Assembly (NCBI RefSeq): GCF_949987535.1
Contig: NW_026645862.1
Location: 1 to 64,000, forward strand
From: Balaenoptera acutorostrata
Lineage: Eukaryota; Chordata; Mammalia; Artiodactyla; Balaenopteridae
Length of the DNA: 64,000 nt
Reading direction: 5' to 3'
How positions within the stretch are numbered: the stretch's first letter is position 1; every line of letters starts with the position of its first letter. Positions 1 to 10,551 of the stretch are shown piece by piece. Position numbers and translations under genes: made by a program. A model generated the notes under the pieces. That model was not told the DNA's origin. It worked only from the letters and a program-made list of their open reading frames with translations, and made no database searches.

Positions 1-24
1 AGGATATTTAAGGTGTAATGAAGT
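1..24 (-). repeat. Inverted satellite stub at the window edge (strand-switch junction)
   Basis: Bases 1-24 are the exact reverse complement of the stretch found just before each unit start (for example 8750-8773, ACTTCATTACACC through ATATCCT). From base 20 the sequence follows the forward unit (GAAGTTGGGGTCC). The two orientations overlap in GAAGT (20-24), a 5-bp microhomology. It marks either a real inversion breakpoint inside the array or a foldback/chimeric assembly edge. Confidence 0.9.
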
Positions 25-1770
25 TGGGGTCCTCATGTACAATGGAATATCACTCAGCCATGAAATCCACGTCATAAGGCTAGTAGCAGCACGATGAGTG
101 GATTTAGGTACGACGATTCTAAGTGAAATAAGTCACACAGAAAAGACACTTATCATAAGATATCACTTAGAGAGGGAATGTAAAAACCGCTACACTTGAA
201 CTGAATTACAAAACAGAACAGAGTCACACGTTTAGGAAACACACTATGGCTGCTGAACGGGAAAGGTGAGGTGGGGTGATGCATAAAACAAGGGTTTCAA
301 ATTAGCTCCGATACCGTTCCATAAACCCAATATGTAAGAGACAAGACCTATTCCTTTTTCAGTGAACTGGACTCAACACCCCCTATTCACCGCACAAGAA
401 TATATCTGACTAGTAAGAATCTTCAAACCTATGTATTGATATCTCTCCGTAAGTGAGTCAAGGGGTGTAAAGCGGCATAAACACAGCCGTGAAAAGCAGC
501 TAAACCCCAATATAAAAATAAATTACTTTTCAAAACCCGTGAAACAAAGACAGTGAAAGAGAGAGAAATTCTTACAAAATTCGTTCAGGGGCTGTGATGC
601 AACCTGATTGACCATATCTAGACCCACAGCTGATTGAGACATAAGGGTGGACACTCTTGGGGCTGAGAGGTTCGGTGAGGTTGGGTGAGCCAACGCAGAC
701 CCTTTCAAGTAATACTGCATGGTACCCATCCCATGGGTCCCAAATCTCCAGGTTCAAGGGCATCTTCTACGTCGAAAACAGGCATGAGAAACCCAGAAGA
801 TGGTACACGGTGTGATCGGGAAAGGTTTCTAAAACGCACCTCATTTCTCATCTCCTTTGCTCGGGTTCGCCATTCCAGCCGATTTACTAGCCATCTCCCT
901 CCTTGGAGAATCAGCACCTTTAACCTCCTGTTCCGTACAGGTTGCAATTTGTCCTGAGGATGAACGGGAAGAGGGGGAACCAATGAGAGACTAGCTCTAG
1001 GTGTTGGGACAGGCACAGGTCACTCTATTTTCCCATCAGGAAGAAGAATTAAGCACAAGCTCAGCCTGCCCCCCAGAACCAGAAGAGGGCCTGAAGCAAT
1101 CCTGCGCTTTTGCGGCCAGCTCCCAAAAAAGCGAGTTGAAAAATGGAGCTCAGGGGCACTGCAATTCACAAACCTGCAGAGTTTTAAATGATACCTCTCG
1201 TCCACAAATATACTAAGGGAAGGCAACGAAGAGGCTTTGAAAGCAAGGCAGAATTGCAGGCAACAGATTTCAGGAGGTAGATTCGAATCGCCTTGAAAGC
1301 ACATGAAAAGCGGCAAAACGTGGACAATGATGCCCTTGGCCAAAAAGGGCGTATGCGTTTTTTCCTGAATATATTCAGGAAAAAACGCATACGCCCTTTT
1401 TGGCCAACCAAGCAACCTGGAAAGGCCAATCAGTGCTCCAAAGAAGTCTCGCTTCCCAGCGGGCAAAAGGGCCATGCGGAAAAAAGTGTCCAAACCAGAA
1501 ATGCAGGACCGGCCATGGAGAAATGGGAGGCTTGCTACGCTGATGGGTGGGATGTAAATTGCCAACAGCCACTCTGGAGAAGTGTATGGTGTGTTGTGAA
1601 ACATCTAAAAAACACAGCTTGGAGAGCATAGGGCACTTCCACTCATGGGCGTATAAATTGGGAAAACTAAAATCAGCAAGACACAGGCACCCCAAAGTTT
1701 AGGGCTGCTCTGTGACAAGAACCCCAATTCATTACACCTTAAATATCCTAGGAAAGCGAAAATGGATAAA
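20..1770 (+). repeat. Satellite unit 1 (1,751 bp, with homopolymer losses)
   Basis: Palindrome at 1336-1407, perfect. Eight single-base losses against the consensus, all in runs: near 140, 461, 603, 767, 1671, 1711, 1722 and 1758. It has the CACGGTGTG variant near 808, GCAGGCAACAG near 1257 and TATGGTGTGTTGTG near 1584, placing it in the same variant family as units 2, 4, 7 and 9. Confidence 0.95.
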
Positions 1771-3521
1771 GAAGTTGTGGTCCTCATGTACAATGGAATA
1801 TCACTCAGCCATGAAATCCACGTCATAAGGCTAGTAGCAGCACGATGAGTGGATTTAGGTACGACGATTCTAAGTGAAATAAGTCACACAGAAAAAGACA
1901 CTTATCATAAGATATCACTTAGAGAGGGAATGTAAAAACCGCTACACTTGAACTGAATTACAAACAGAACAGAGTCACACGTTTAGAAAACAAACTATGG
2001 CTGCTGAACGGGAAAGGTGAGGTGGGGTGATGCATAAAACAAGGGTTTCAAATTAGCTCCGATACCGTTCATAAACCCAATATGTAAGAGACAAGACCTA
2101 TTCCTTTTTCAGTGAACTGACTCAACACCCCCTATTCACCGTACAAGAATATATCTGACTAGTAAGAATCTTCAAACCTATGTATTGATATCTCTCCGTA
2201 AGTGAGTCAAGGGGGTGTAAAGCGGCATAAACACAGCCGTGAAAAGCAGCTAAACCCCATTATAAAAATAAATTACTTTTCAAAACCCGTGAAACAAAGA
2301 CAGTGAAAGAGAGAGAAATTCTTACAAAATTCGTTCAGGGGCTGTGATGCAACCTGGATTGACCATATCTAGACCCACAGCTGATTGAGACATAAGGGTG
2401 GACACTCTTGGGGCTGAGAGGTTCGGTGAGGTTGGGTGAGCCAACGCAGACCCTTTCAAGTAATACTGCATGGTACCCATCCCATGGGTCCCAAATCTCC
2501 AGGTTCAAGGGCATCTTCCTACGTCGAAAACAGGCATGAGAAACCCAGAAGATGGTACACGGTGTGATCGGGAAAGGTTTCTAAAACGCACCTCATTTCT
2601 CATCTCCTTTGCTCGGGTTCGCCATTCCAGCCGATTACTAGCCATCTCCCTCCTTGGAGAATCAGCACCTTTAACCTCCTGTTCCGTACAGGTTGCAATT
2701 TGTCCTGAGGATGAACGGGAAGAGGGGGAACAATGAGAGACTAGCTCTAGTGTTGGGACAGGCACAGGTCACTCTATTTTCCCATCAGGAAGAAGAATTA
2801 AGCACAAGCTCAGCCTGCCCCCCAGAACGAGAAGAGGGCCTGAAGCAATCCTGCGCTTTTGCGGCCAGCTCCAAAAAAGCGAGTTGAAAAATGGAGCTCA
2901 GGGGCACTGCAATTCACAAACCTGCAGAGTTTTAAATGATACCTCTCGTCCACAAATATACTAAGGGAAGGCAACGAAGAGGCTTTGAAAGCAAGGCAGA
3001 ATTGCAGGCAACAGATTTCAGGAGGTAGATTCGAATCGCCTTGAAAGCACATGAAAAGCGGCAAAACGTGGACAATGATGCCCTTGGCCAAAAAGGGCGT
3101 ATGCGTTTTTCCTGAATATATTCAGAAAAAAACGCATACGCCCTTTTTGGCCAACCAAGCAACCTGGAAAGGCCAATCAGCGCTCCAAAGAAGTCTCGCT
3201 TCCCAGCGGGCAAAAGGGCCATGCGGGAAAAAAGTGTCCAAACCAGAAATGCAGGACCGGCCATGGAGAAATGGAGGCTTGCTACGCTGATGGGTGGGAT
3301 GTAAATTGCCAACAGCCACTCTGGAGAAGTGTATGGTGTGTTGTGAAACATCTAAAAAACACAGCTTGGAGAGCATAGGGCACTTCCACTCATGGGCGTA
3401 TAAATTGGGAAAACTAAAAATCAGCAAGACACAGGCACCCCAAAGTTTAGGGCTGCTCTGTTGACAAGAACCCCCAATTCATTACACCTTAAATATCCTA
3501 GGAAAGCGAAAAATGGATAAA
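1771..3521 (+). repeat. Satellite unit 2 (1,751 bp, with homopolymer indels)
   Basis: Palindrome at 3084-3154, one T short (71 bp) and with a G-to-A change in the right arm. Nine single-base losses and one gain (extra G near 3227), all in runs. It carries CACCGTACAAG, CACGGTGTG and CAGAACGAGAAG (near 2823) variants and is the counterpart of unit 7. Confidence 0.95.
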
Positions 3522-5274
3522 GAAGTTGTGGTCCTCATGTACAATGGAATATCACTCAGCCATGAAATCCACGTCATAAGGCTAGTAGCAGCACGATGAG
3601 TGGATTTAGGTACGACGATTCTAAGTGAAATAAGTCACACAGAAAAAGACACTTATCATAAGATATCACTTAGAGAGGGAATGTAAAAACCGCTACACTT
3701 GAACTGAATTACAAAACAGAACAGAGTCACACGTTTAGAAAACACACTATGGCTGCTGAACGGGAAAGGTGAGGTGGGGTGATGCATAAAACAAGGGTTT
3801 CAAATTAGCTCCGATACCGTTCCATAAACCCAATATGTAAGAGACAAGACCTATTCCTTTTTCAGTGAACTGGACTCAACACCCCTATTCACCGTACAAG
3901 AATATATCTGACTAGTAAGAATCTTCAAACCTATGTATTGATATCTCTCCGTAAGTGAGTCAAGGGGGTGTAAAGCGGCATAAACACAGCCGTGAAAAGC
4001 AGCTAAACCCCATTATAAAAATAAATTACTTTTCAAACCGTGAACAAAGACAGTGAAAGAGAGAGAAATTCTTACAAAATTCGTTCAGGGGCTGTGATGC
4101 AACCTGGATTGACCATATCTAGACCCACAGCTGATTGAGACATAAGGGTGGACACTCTTGGGGCTGAGAGGTTCGGTGAGGTTGGGTGAGCCAACGCAGA
4201 CCCTTTCAAGTAATACTGCATGGTACCCATCCCATGGGTCCCAAATCTCCAGGTTCAAGGGCATCTTCCTACGTCGAAAACAGGCATGAGAAACCCAGAA
4301 AATGGTACACCATGTGATCGGAAAGGTTTCTAAAACGCACCACATTTCTCATCTCCTTTGCTCGGGTTCGCCATTCCAGCCGATTTACTAGCCATCTCCT
4401 TCTTTGGAGAATCAGCACCTTTAACCTCCTGTTCCGTACAGGTTGCAATTTGTCCTGAGGATGAACGGGAAGAGGGGGAACAATGAGAGACTAGCTCTAG
4501 GTGTTGGGACAGGCACAGGTCACTCTATTTTCCCATCAGGAAGAAGAATTAAGCACAAGCTCAGCCTGCCCCCCAGAACCAGAAGAGGGCCTGAAGCAAT
4601 CCTGCGCTTTTGCGGCCAGCTCCCAAAAAAGCGAGTTGAAAAATGGAGCTCAGGGGCACTGCAATTCACAAACCTGCAGAGTTTTAAATGATACCTCTCG
4701 TCCACAAATATACTAAGGGAAGGCAACGAAGAGGCTTTGAAAGCAAGGCAGAATTGCAGGAAACAGATTTCAGGAGGTAGATTCGAATCGCCTTGAAAGC
4801 ACATGAAAAGCGGCAAAACGTGGACAATGATGCCCTTGGCCAAAAAGGGCGTATGCGTTTTTTCCTGAATATATTCAGGAAAAAACGCATACGCCCTTTT
4901 TGGCGAACCAAGCAACCTGGAAAGGCCAATCAGCGCTCCAAAGAAGTCTCGCTTCCCAGCGGGCAAAAGGGCCATGCGGAAAAAAGTGTCCAAACCAGAA
5001 ATGCAGGACCGGCCATGGAGAAATGGGAGGCTTGCTACGCTGATGGGTGGGATGTAAATTGCCAACAGCCACTCTGGAGAAGTGTATGGTGTGTTGTGAA
5101 ACATCTAAAAAACACAGCTTGGAGAGCATAGGGCACTTCCACTCATGGGCGTATAAATTGGGAAAACTAAAAATCAGCAAGACACAGGCACCCCAAAGTT
5201 TAGGGCTGCTCTGTTGACAAGAACCCCCAATTCATTACACCTTAAATATCCTAGGAAAGCGAAAAATGGATAAA
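3522..5274 (+). repeat. Satellite unit 3 (1,753 bp, last unit with homopolymer losses)
   Basis: Palindrome at 4836-4907 with GGCGAA instead of GGCCAA at its right end. Six single-base losses, the last near 4480. Variants AATGGTACACCATG (near 4300) and CTCCTTCTTTGG (near 4396) define the type shared with units 5, 8 and 10. The GGCGAA change is shared only with unit 8. Confidence 0.95.
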
Positions 5275-5783
5275 GAAGTTGTGGTCCTCATGTACAATGG
5301 AATATCACTCAGCCATGAAATCCACGTCATAAGGCTAGTAGCAGCACGATGAGTGGATTTAGGTACGACGATTCTAAGTGAAATAAGTCACACAGAAAAA
5401 GACACTTATCATAAGATATCACTTAGAGAGGGAATGTAAAAACCGCTACACTTGAACTGAATTACAAAACAGAACAGAGTCACACGTTTAGAAAACACAC
5501 TATGGCTGCTGAACGGGAAAGGTGAGGTGGGGTGATGCATAAAACAAGGGTTTCAAATTAGCTCCGATACCGTTCCATAAACCCAATATGTAAGAGACAA
5601 GACCTATTCCTTTTTCAGTGAACTGGACTCAACACCCCCTATTCACCGTACAAGAATATATCTGACTAGTAAGAATCTTCAAACCTATGTATTGATATCT
5701 CTCCGTAAGTGAGTCAAGGGGGTGTAAAGCGGCATAAACACAGCCGTGAAAAGCAGCTAAACCCCATTATAAAAATAAATTAC

Positions 5784-6453
5784 TTTTCAAAACCCGTGAA
5801 ACAAAGACAGTGAAAGAGAGAGAAATTCTTACAAAATTCGTTCAGGGGCTGTGATGCAACCTGGATTGACCATATCTAGACCCACAGCTGATTGAGACAT
5901 AAGGGTGGACACTCTTGGGGCTGAGAGGTTCGGTGAGGTTGGGTGAGCCAACGCAGACCCTTTCAAGTAATACTGCATGGTACCCATCCCATGGGTCCCA
6001 AATCTCCAGGTTCAAGGGCATCTTCCTACGTCGAAAACAGGCATGAGAAACCCAGAAGATGGTACACGGTGTGATCGGGAAAGGTTTCTAAAACGCACCT
6101 CATTTCTCATCTCCTTTGCTCGGGTTCGCCATTCCAGCCGATTTACTAGCCATCTCCCTCCTTGGAGAATCAGCACCTTTAACCTCCTGTTCCGTACAGG
6201 TTGCAATTTGTCCTGAGGATGAACGGGAAGAGGGGGAACCAATGAGAGACTAGCTCTAGGTGTTGGGACAGGCACAGGTCACTCTATTTTCCCATCAGGA
6301 AGAAGAATTAAGCACAAGCTCAGCCTGCCCCCCAGAACCAGAAGAGGGCCTGAAGCAATCCTGCGCTTTTGCGGCCAGCTCCCAAAAAAGCGAGTTGAAA
6401 AATGGAGCTCAGGGGCACTGCAATTCACAAACCTGCAGAGTTTTAAATGATAC
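5784..6453. repeat. Satellite segment of unrecognised origin (model copy)
   Basis: About 650-670 bp between the L1 A-rich tail and the return of L1-like sequence. I recognise no gene, SINE, LTR or DNA transposon. It contains a short imperfect 10-bp tandem (GGTTCGGTGA, GGTTGGGTGA near 5928), the GGTACC and CCATGG sites near 5980-5992, and a 6-bp-arm hairpin ACCCAT/ATGGGT. It is fairly rich in CpG. Its downstream part might be older L1 ORF2 that I cannot see by eye. Repeats at the same phase in each unit. Confidence 0.6.
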
Positions 6454-6538
6454 CTCTCGTCCACAAATATACTAAGGGAAGGCAACGAAGAGGCTTTGAA
6501 AGCAAGGCAGAATTGCAGGCAACAGATTTCAGGAGGTA

Positions 6539-6548
6539 GATTCGAATC
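6539..6548. repeat. 10-bp perfect dyad GATTCGAATC upstream of the large palindrome
   Basis: Lies 46 bp before the 72-bp palindrome in every unit. It is changed to GATTCTTATC in units 30, 31 and 33 and to GATTTGAATC in unit 26. It may be chance; it serves as a variant marker. Confidence 0.6.
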
Positions 6549-6551
6549 GCC

Positions 6552-6890
6552 TTGAAAGCACATGAAAAGCGGCAAAACGTGGACAATGATGCCCTTGGCC
6601 AAAAAGGGCGTATGCGTTTTTTCCTGAATATATTCAGAAAAAAACGCATACGCCCTTTTTGGCCAACCAAGCAACCTGGAAAGGCCAATCAGCGCTCCAA
6701 AGAAGTCTCGCTTCCCAGCGGGCAAAAGGGCCATGCGGAAAAAAGTGTCCAAACCAGAAATGCAGGACCGGCCATGGAGAAATGGGAGGCTTGCTACGCT
6801 GATGGGTGGGATGTAAATTGCCAACAGCCACTCTGGAGAAGTGTATGGTGTGTTGTGAAACATCTAAAAAACACAGCTTGGAGAGCATAG
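6552..6890 (+). pseudogene. L1 ORF2 C-terminal relic with a 24-codon palindromic insert (model copy)
   Basis: This open frame reads KAHEKR near its start, like the RHMKK segment of L1 ORF2p, and QPLWRSV near its C-terminal end, like the conserved QPLWKTV of L1. Between them lie 24 codons supplied by the palindrome, which keeps frame because 72 is divisible by 3. The protein-like match then breaks: the later L1 landmark KMDKE lies in another frame. It is not a working gene: no start, no upstream reverse transcriptase or endonuclease domain. Equivalent frames sit at the same phase in nearly all units. Confidence 0.7.
6595..6666. repeat. 72-bp spacerless palindrome (model copy, one mismatch)
   Basis: Two 36-base arms meet without a spacer at a GAATATATTC centre. 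The arms read TTGGCCAAAAAGGGCG and TATGCGTTTTTTCCTGAATA and their complement. In this copy G-to-A at 6638 leaves one unpaired position. All 36 full units carry the element at the same phase, and 29 copies are perfect by my reading. The imperfect ones are at 3084, 4836, 6595, 11872, 13631, 15390 and 32980. Confidence 0.97.
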
Positions 6891-7033
6891 GGCACTTCCA
6901 CTCATGGGCGTATAAATTGGGAAAACTAAAAATCAGCAAGACACAGGCACCCCAAAGTTTAGGGCTGCTCTGTTGACAAGAACCCCCAATTCATTACACC
7001 TTAAATATCCTAGGAAAGCGAAAAATGGATAAA

Positions 7034-8792
7034 GAAGTTGTGGTCCTCATGTACAATGGAATATCACTCAGCCATGAAATCCACGTCATAAGGCTAGTAG
7101 CAGCACGATGAGTGGATTTAGGTACGACGATTCTAAGTGAAATAAGTCACACAGAAAAAGACACTTATCATAAGATATCACTTAGAGAGGGAATGTAAAA
7201 ACCGCTACACTTGAACTGAATTACAAAACAGAACAGAGTCACACGTTTAGAAAACACACTATGGCTGCTGAACGGGAAAGGTGAGGTGGGGTGATGCATA
7301 AAACAAGGGTTTCAAATTAGCTCCGATACCGTTCCATAAACCCAATATGTAAGAGACAAGACCTATTCCTTTTTCAGTGAACTGGACTCAACACCCCCTA
7401 TTCACCGTACAAGAATATATCTGACTAGTAAGAATCTTCAAACCTATGTATTGATATCTCTCCGTAAGTGAGTCAAGGGGGTGTAAAGCGGCATAAACAC
7501 AGCCGTGAAAAGCAGCTAAACCCCATTATAAAAATAAATTACTTTTCAAAACCCGTGAAACAAAGACAGTGAAAGAGAGAGAAATTCTTACAAAATTCGT
7601 TCAGGGGCTGTGATGCAACCTGGATTGACCATATCTAGACCCACAGCTGATTGAGACATAAGGGTGGACACTCTTGGGGCTGAGAGGTTCGGTGAGGTTG
7701 GGTGAGCCAACGCAGACCCTTTCAAGTAATACTGCATGGTACCCATCCCATGGGTCCCAAATCTCCAGGTTCAAGGGCATCTTCCTACGTCGAAAACAGG
7801 CATGAGAAACCCAGAAAATGGTACACCATGTGATCGGGAAAGGTTTCTAAAACGCACCACATTTCTCATCTCCTTTGCTCGGGTTCGCCATTCCAGCCGA
7901 TTTACTAGCCATCTCCTTCTTTGGAGAATCAGCACCTTTAACCTCCTGTTCCGTACAGGTTGCAATTTGTCCTGAGGATGAACGGGAAGAGGGGGAACCA
8001 ATGAGAGACTAGCTCTAGGTGTTGGGACAGGCACAGGTCACTCTATTTTCCCATCAGGAAGAAGAATTAAGCACAAGCTCAGCCTGCCCCCCAGAACCAG
8101 AAGAGGGCCTGAAGCAATCCTGCGCTTTTGCGGCCAGCTCCCAAAAAAGCGAGTTGAAAAATGGAGCTCAGGGGCACTGCAATTCACAAACCTGCAGAGT
8201 TTTAAATGATACCTCTCGTCCACAAATATACTAAGGGAAGGCAACGAAGAGGCTTTGAAAGCAAGGCAGAATTGCAGGAAACAGATTTCAGGAGGTAGAT
8301 TCGAATCGCCTTGAAAGCACATGAAAAGCGGCAAAACGTGGACAATGATGCCCTTGGCCAAAAAGGGCGTATGCGTTTTTTCCTGAATATATTCAGGAAA
8401 AAACGCATACGCCCTTTTTGGCCAACCAAGCAACCTGGAAAGGCCAATCAGCGCTCCAAAGAAGTCTCGCTTCCCAGCGGGCAAAAGGGCCATGCGGAAA
8501 AAAGTGTCCAAACCAGAAATGCAGGACCGGCCATGGAGAAATGGGAGCCTTGCTACGCTGATGGGTGGGATGTAAATTGCCAACAGCCACTCTGGAGAAG
8601 TGTACGGTGTGTTCTGAAACATCTAAAAAACACAGCTTGGAGAGCATAGGGCACTTCCACTCATGGGCGTATAAATTGGGAAAACTAAAAATCAGCAAGA
8701 CACAGGCACCCCAAAGTTTAGGGCTGCTCTGTTGACAAGAACCCCCACTTCATTACACCTTAAATATCCTAGGAAAGAGAAAAATGGATAAA
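7034..8792 (+). repeat. Satellite unit 5
   Basis: Palindrome at 8354-8425, perfect. Has the ACACCATG and CTCCTTCTTTGG variants. From here on the right part of the unit changes to GGGAGCCTTGC, GTGTACGGTGTGTTCTG and CCCCCACTTC, the state of almost all later units. Counterpart of unit 10. Confidence 0.97.
8354..8425. repeat. 72-bp perfect palindrome (model of the intact form)
   Basis: The right 36 bases are the exact reverse complement of the left 36. The ends are TTGGCCAA, itself an 8-bp palindrome, so the same octamer also stands as a direct repeat at both ends. Single strands or transcripts could fold into a 36-bp stem with essentially no loop, and the duplex could extrude a cruciform. Confidence 0.97.
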
Positions 8793-10551
8793 GAAGTTGT
8801 GGTCCTCATGTACAATGGAATATCACTCAGCCATGAAATCCACGTCATAAGGCTAGTAACAGCACGATGACTGGATTTAGGTACGACGATTCTAAGTGAA
8901 ATAAGTCACACAGAAAAAGACACTTATCATAAGATATCACTTAGAGAGGGAATGTAAAAACCGCTACACTTGAACTGAATTACAAAACAGAACAGAGTCA
9001 CACGTTTAGGAAACACACTATGGCTGCTGAACGGGAAAGGTGAGGTGGGGTGATGCATAAAACAAGGGTTTCAAATTAGCTCAGATACCGTTCCATAAAC
9101 CCAATATGTAAGAGACAAGACCTATTCCTTTTTCAGTGAACTGGACTCAACACCCCCTATTCACCGCACAAGAATATATCTGACTAGGAAGAATCTTCAA
9201 ACCTATGTATTGATATCTCTCCGTAAGTGAGTCAAGGGGGTGTAAAGCGGCATAAACACAGCCGTGAAAAGCAGCTAAACCCCATTATAAAAATAAATTA
9301 CTTTTCAAAACCCGTGAAACAAAGACAGTGAAAGAGAGAGAAATTCTTACAAAATTCGTTCAGGGGCTGTGATGCAACCTGGATTGACCATATCTAGACC
9401 CACAGCTGATTGAGACATAAGGTTGGACACTCTTGGGGCTGAGAGGTTCGGTGAGGTTGGGTGAGCCAACGCAGACCCTTTCAAGTAATACTGCATGGTA
9501 CCCATCCCATGGGTCCCAAATCTCCAGGTTCTAGGGCATCTTCCTACGTCGAAAACAGGCATGAGAAACCCAGAAGATGGTACACCATGTGATCGGGAAA
9601 GGTTTCTAAAACGCACCACATTTCTCATCTCCTATGCTCGGGTTCGCCATTCCAACCGATTTACTAGCCATCTCCCTCCTTGGAGAATCAGCACCTTTAA
9701 CCTCCTGTTCCGTTCAGGTTGCAATTTGTCCTGAGGATGAACGGGAAGAGGGGGAACCAATGAGAGACTAGCTCTAGGTGTTGGGACAGGCACAGGTCAC
9801 TCTATTTTCCCATCAGGAAGAAGAATTAAGCACAAGCTCAGCCTGCCCCCCAGAACCAGAAGAGGGCCTGAAGCAATCCTGCGCTTTTGCGGCCAGCTCC
9901 CAAAAAAGCGAGTTGAAAAATGGAGCTCAGGGGCACTGCAATTCACAAACCTGCAGAGTTTTAAATGATACCTCTCGTCCACAAATATACTAAGGGAAGG
10001 CAACGAAGAGGCTTTGAAAGCAAGGCAGAATTGCAGGAAACAGATTTCAGGAGGTAGATTCGAATCGCCTTGAAAGCACATGAAAAGCGGCAAAACGTGG
10101 ACAATGATGCCCTTGGCCAAAAAGGGCGTATGCGTTTTTTCCTGAATATATTCAGGAAAAAACGCATACGCCCTTTTTGGCCAACCAAGCAACCTGGAAA
10201 GGCCAATCAGCGCTCCAAAGAAGTCTCGCTTCCCAGCGGGCAAAAGGGCCATGCGGAAAAAAGTGTCCAAACCAGAAATGCAGGACCGGCCATGGAGAAA
10301 TGGGAGCCTTGCTACGCTGATGGGTGGGATGTAAATTCCCAACAGCCACTCTGGAGAAGTGTACGGTGTGTTCTGAAACATCTAAAAAACACAGCTTGGA
10401 GAGCATAGGGCACTTCCACTCATGGGCGTATAAATTGGGAAAACTAAAAATCAGCAAGACACAGGCACCCCAAAGTTTAGGGCTGCTCTGTTGACAAGAA
10501 CCCCCACTTCATTACACCTTAAATATCCTAGGAAAGAGAAAAATGGATAAA
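8793..10551 (+). repeat. Satellite unit 6
   Basis: Palindrome at 10113-10184, perfect. Its first half carries a distinctive set shared with units 14 and 16: AGTAACAGCACGATGACTGG (near 8855), GCTCAGATACC, GACTAGGAAG and AAGGTTGGAC. It also has CCGTTCAGG (near 9710), as unit 16. Private: CCTATGCTCGGG, TTCCAACCG and AAATTCCCAAC. Confidence 0.97.

Larger units (their letters stand above)
5275..7033 (+). repeat. Satellite unit 4 (1,759 bp; reference unit)
   Basis: First unit of full 1,759-bp length. Palindrome at 6595-6666 with a G-to-A change at 6638, shared with units 2, 7 and 9. Has CACGGTGTG near 6065. Counterpart of unit 9 (offset 8,795 bp); I saw no difference between the two on reading. 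Confidence 0.97.
6454..7542 (+). mobile_element. Diverged L1 3' end embedded in the satellite unit (model copy; repeated in every unit)
   Basis: From knowledge of artiodactyl and human L1, the + strand reads through recognisable ORF2 C-terminal landmarks: GCACATGAAAAG (6558), then after the palindrome GGATGTAAATTG, CAGCCACTCTGGAGAA and the QPLW-type segment, then AATGGATAAAGAAG at the ORF2 end. The 3' UTR follows (CAATGGAATATCACTCAGCC, AGTGAAATAAGTCA, TACAAAACAGAACAGAGTCA) and then the tail ACCCCATTATAAAAATAAATTA at 7520-7542. Order and spacing follow L1, with many substitutions. The 5' border is uncertain by tens of bases. It is interrupted by the 72-bp palindrome (6595-6666). It is dead, with at least one frameshift and 5' truncation. 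The same segment lies at the same phase in all units. Confidence 0.85.

Noticed and set aside
5928..5947. Short tandem GGTTCGGTGA/GGTTGGGTGA as a possible telomere-like or functional repeat
   Set aside because: Only two imperfect copies of 10 bp occur per unit, and the second is changed to GGTAGGGTGA in units 22, 24, 27, 35 and 37. It is probably chance.
5977..6475. Recurrent + strand open frames of 79 and 71 codons and the antisense 87-codon frame in the non-L1 block
   Set aside because: They overlap each other on opposite strands, have no homology I recognise, and their variants between units are not biased to silent sites.
6279..6863. A minus-strand open frame of 194 codons, present at the same phase in nearly every unit and merging to 219 codons in units 22, 24 and 27
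   Set aside because: It runs antisense to the L1 relic and through the palindrome, overlaps several other open frames on both strands, has no recognisable domain, and stays open only because the units are nearly identical. The one-A loss that gives the 219-codon form is an indel, not a gene feature.
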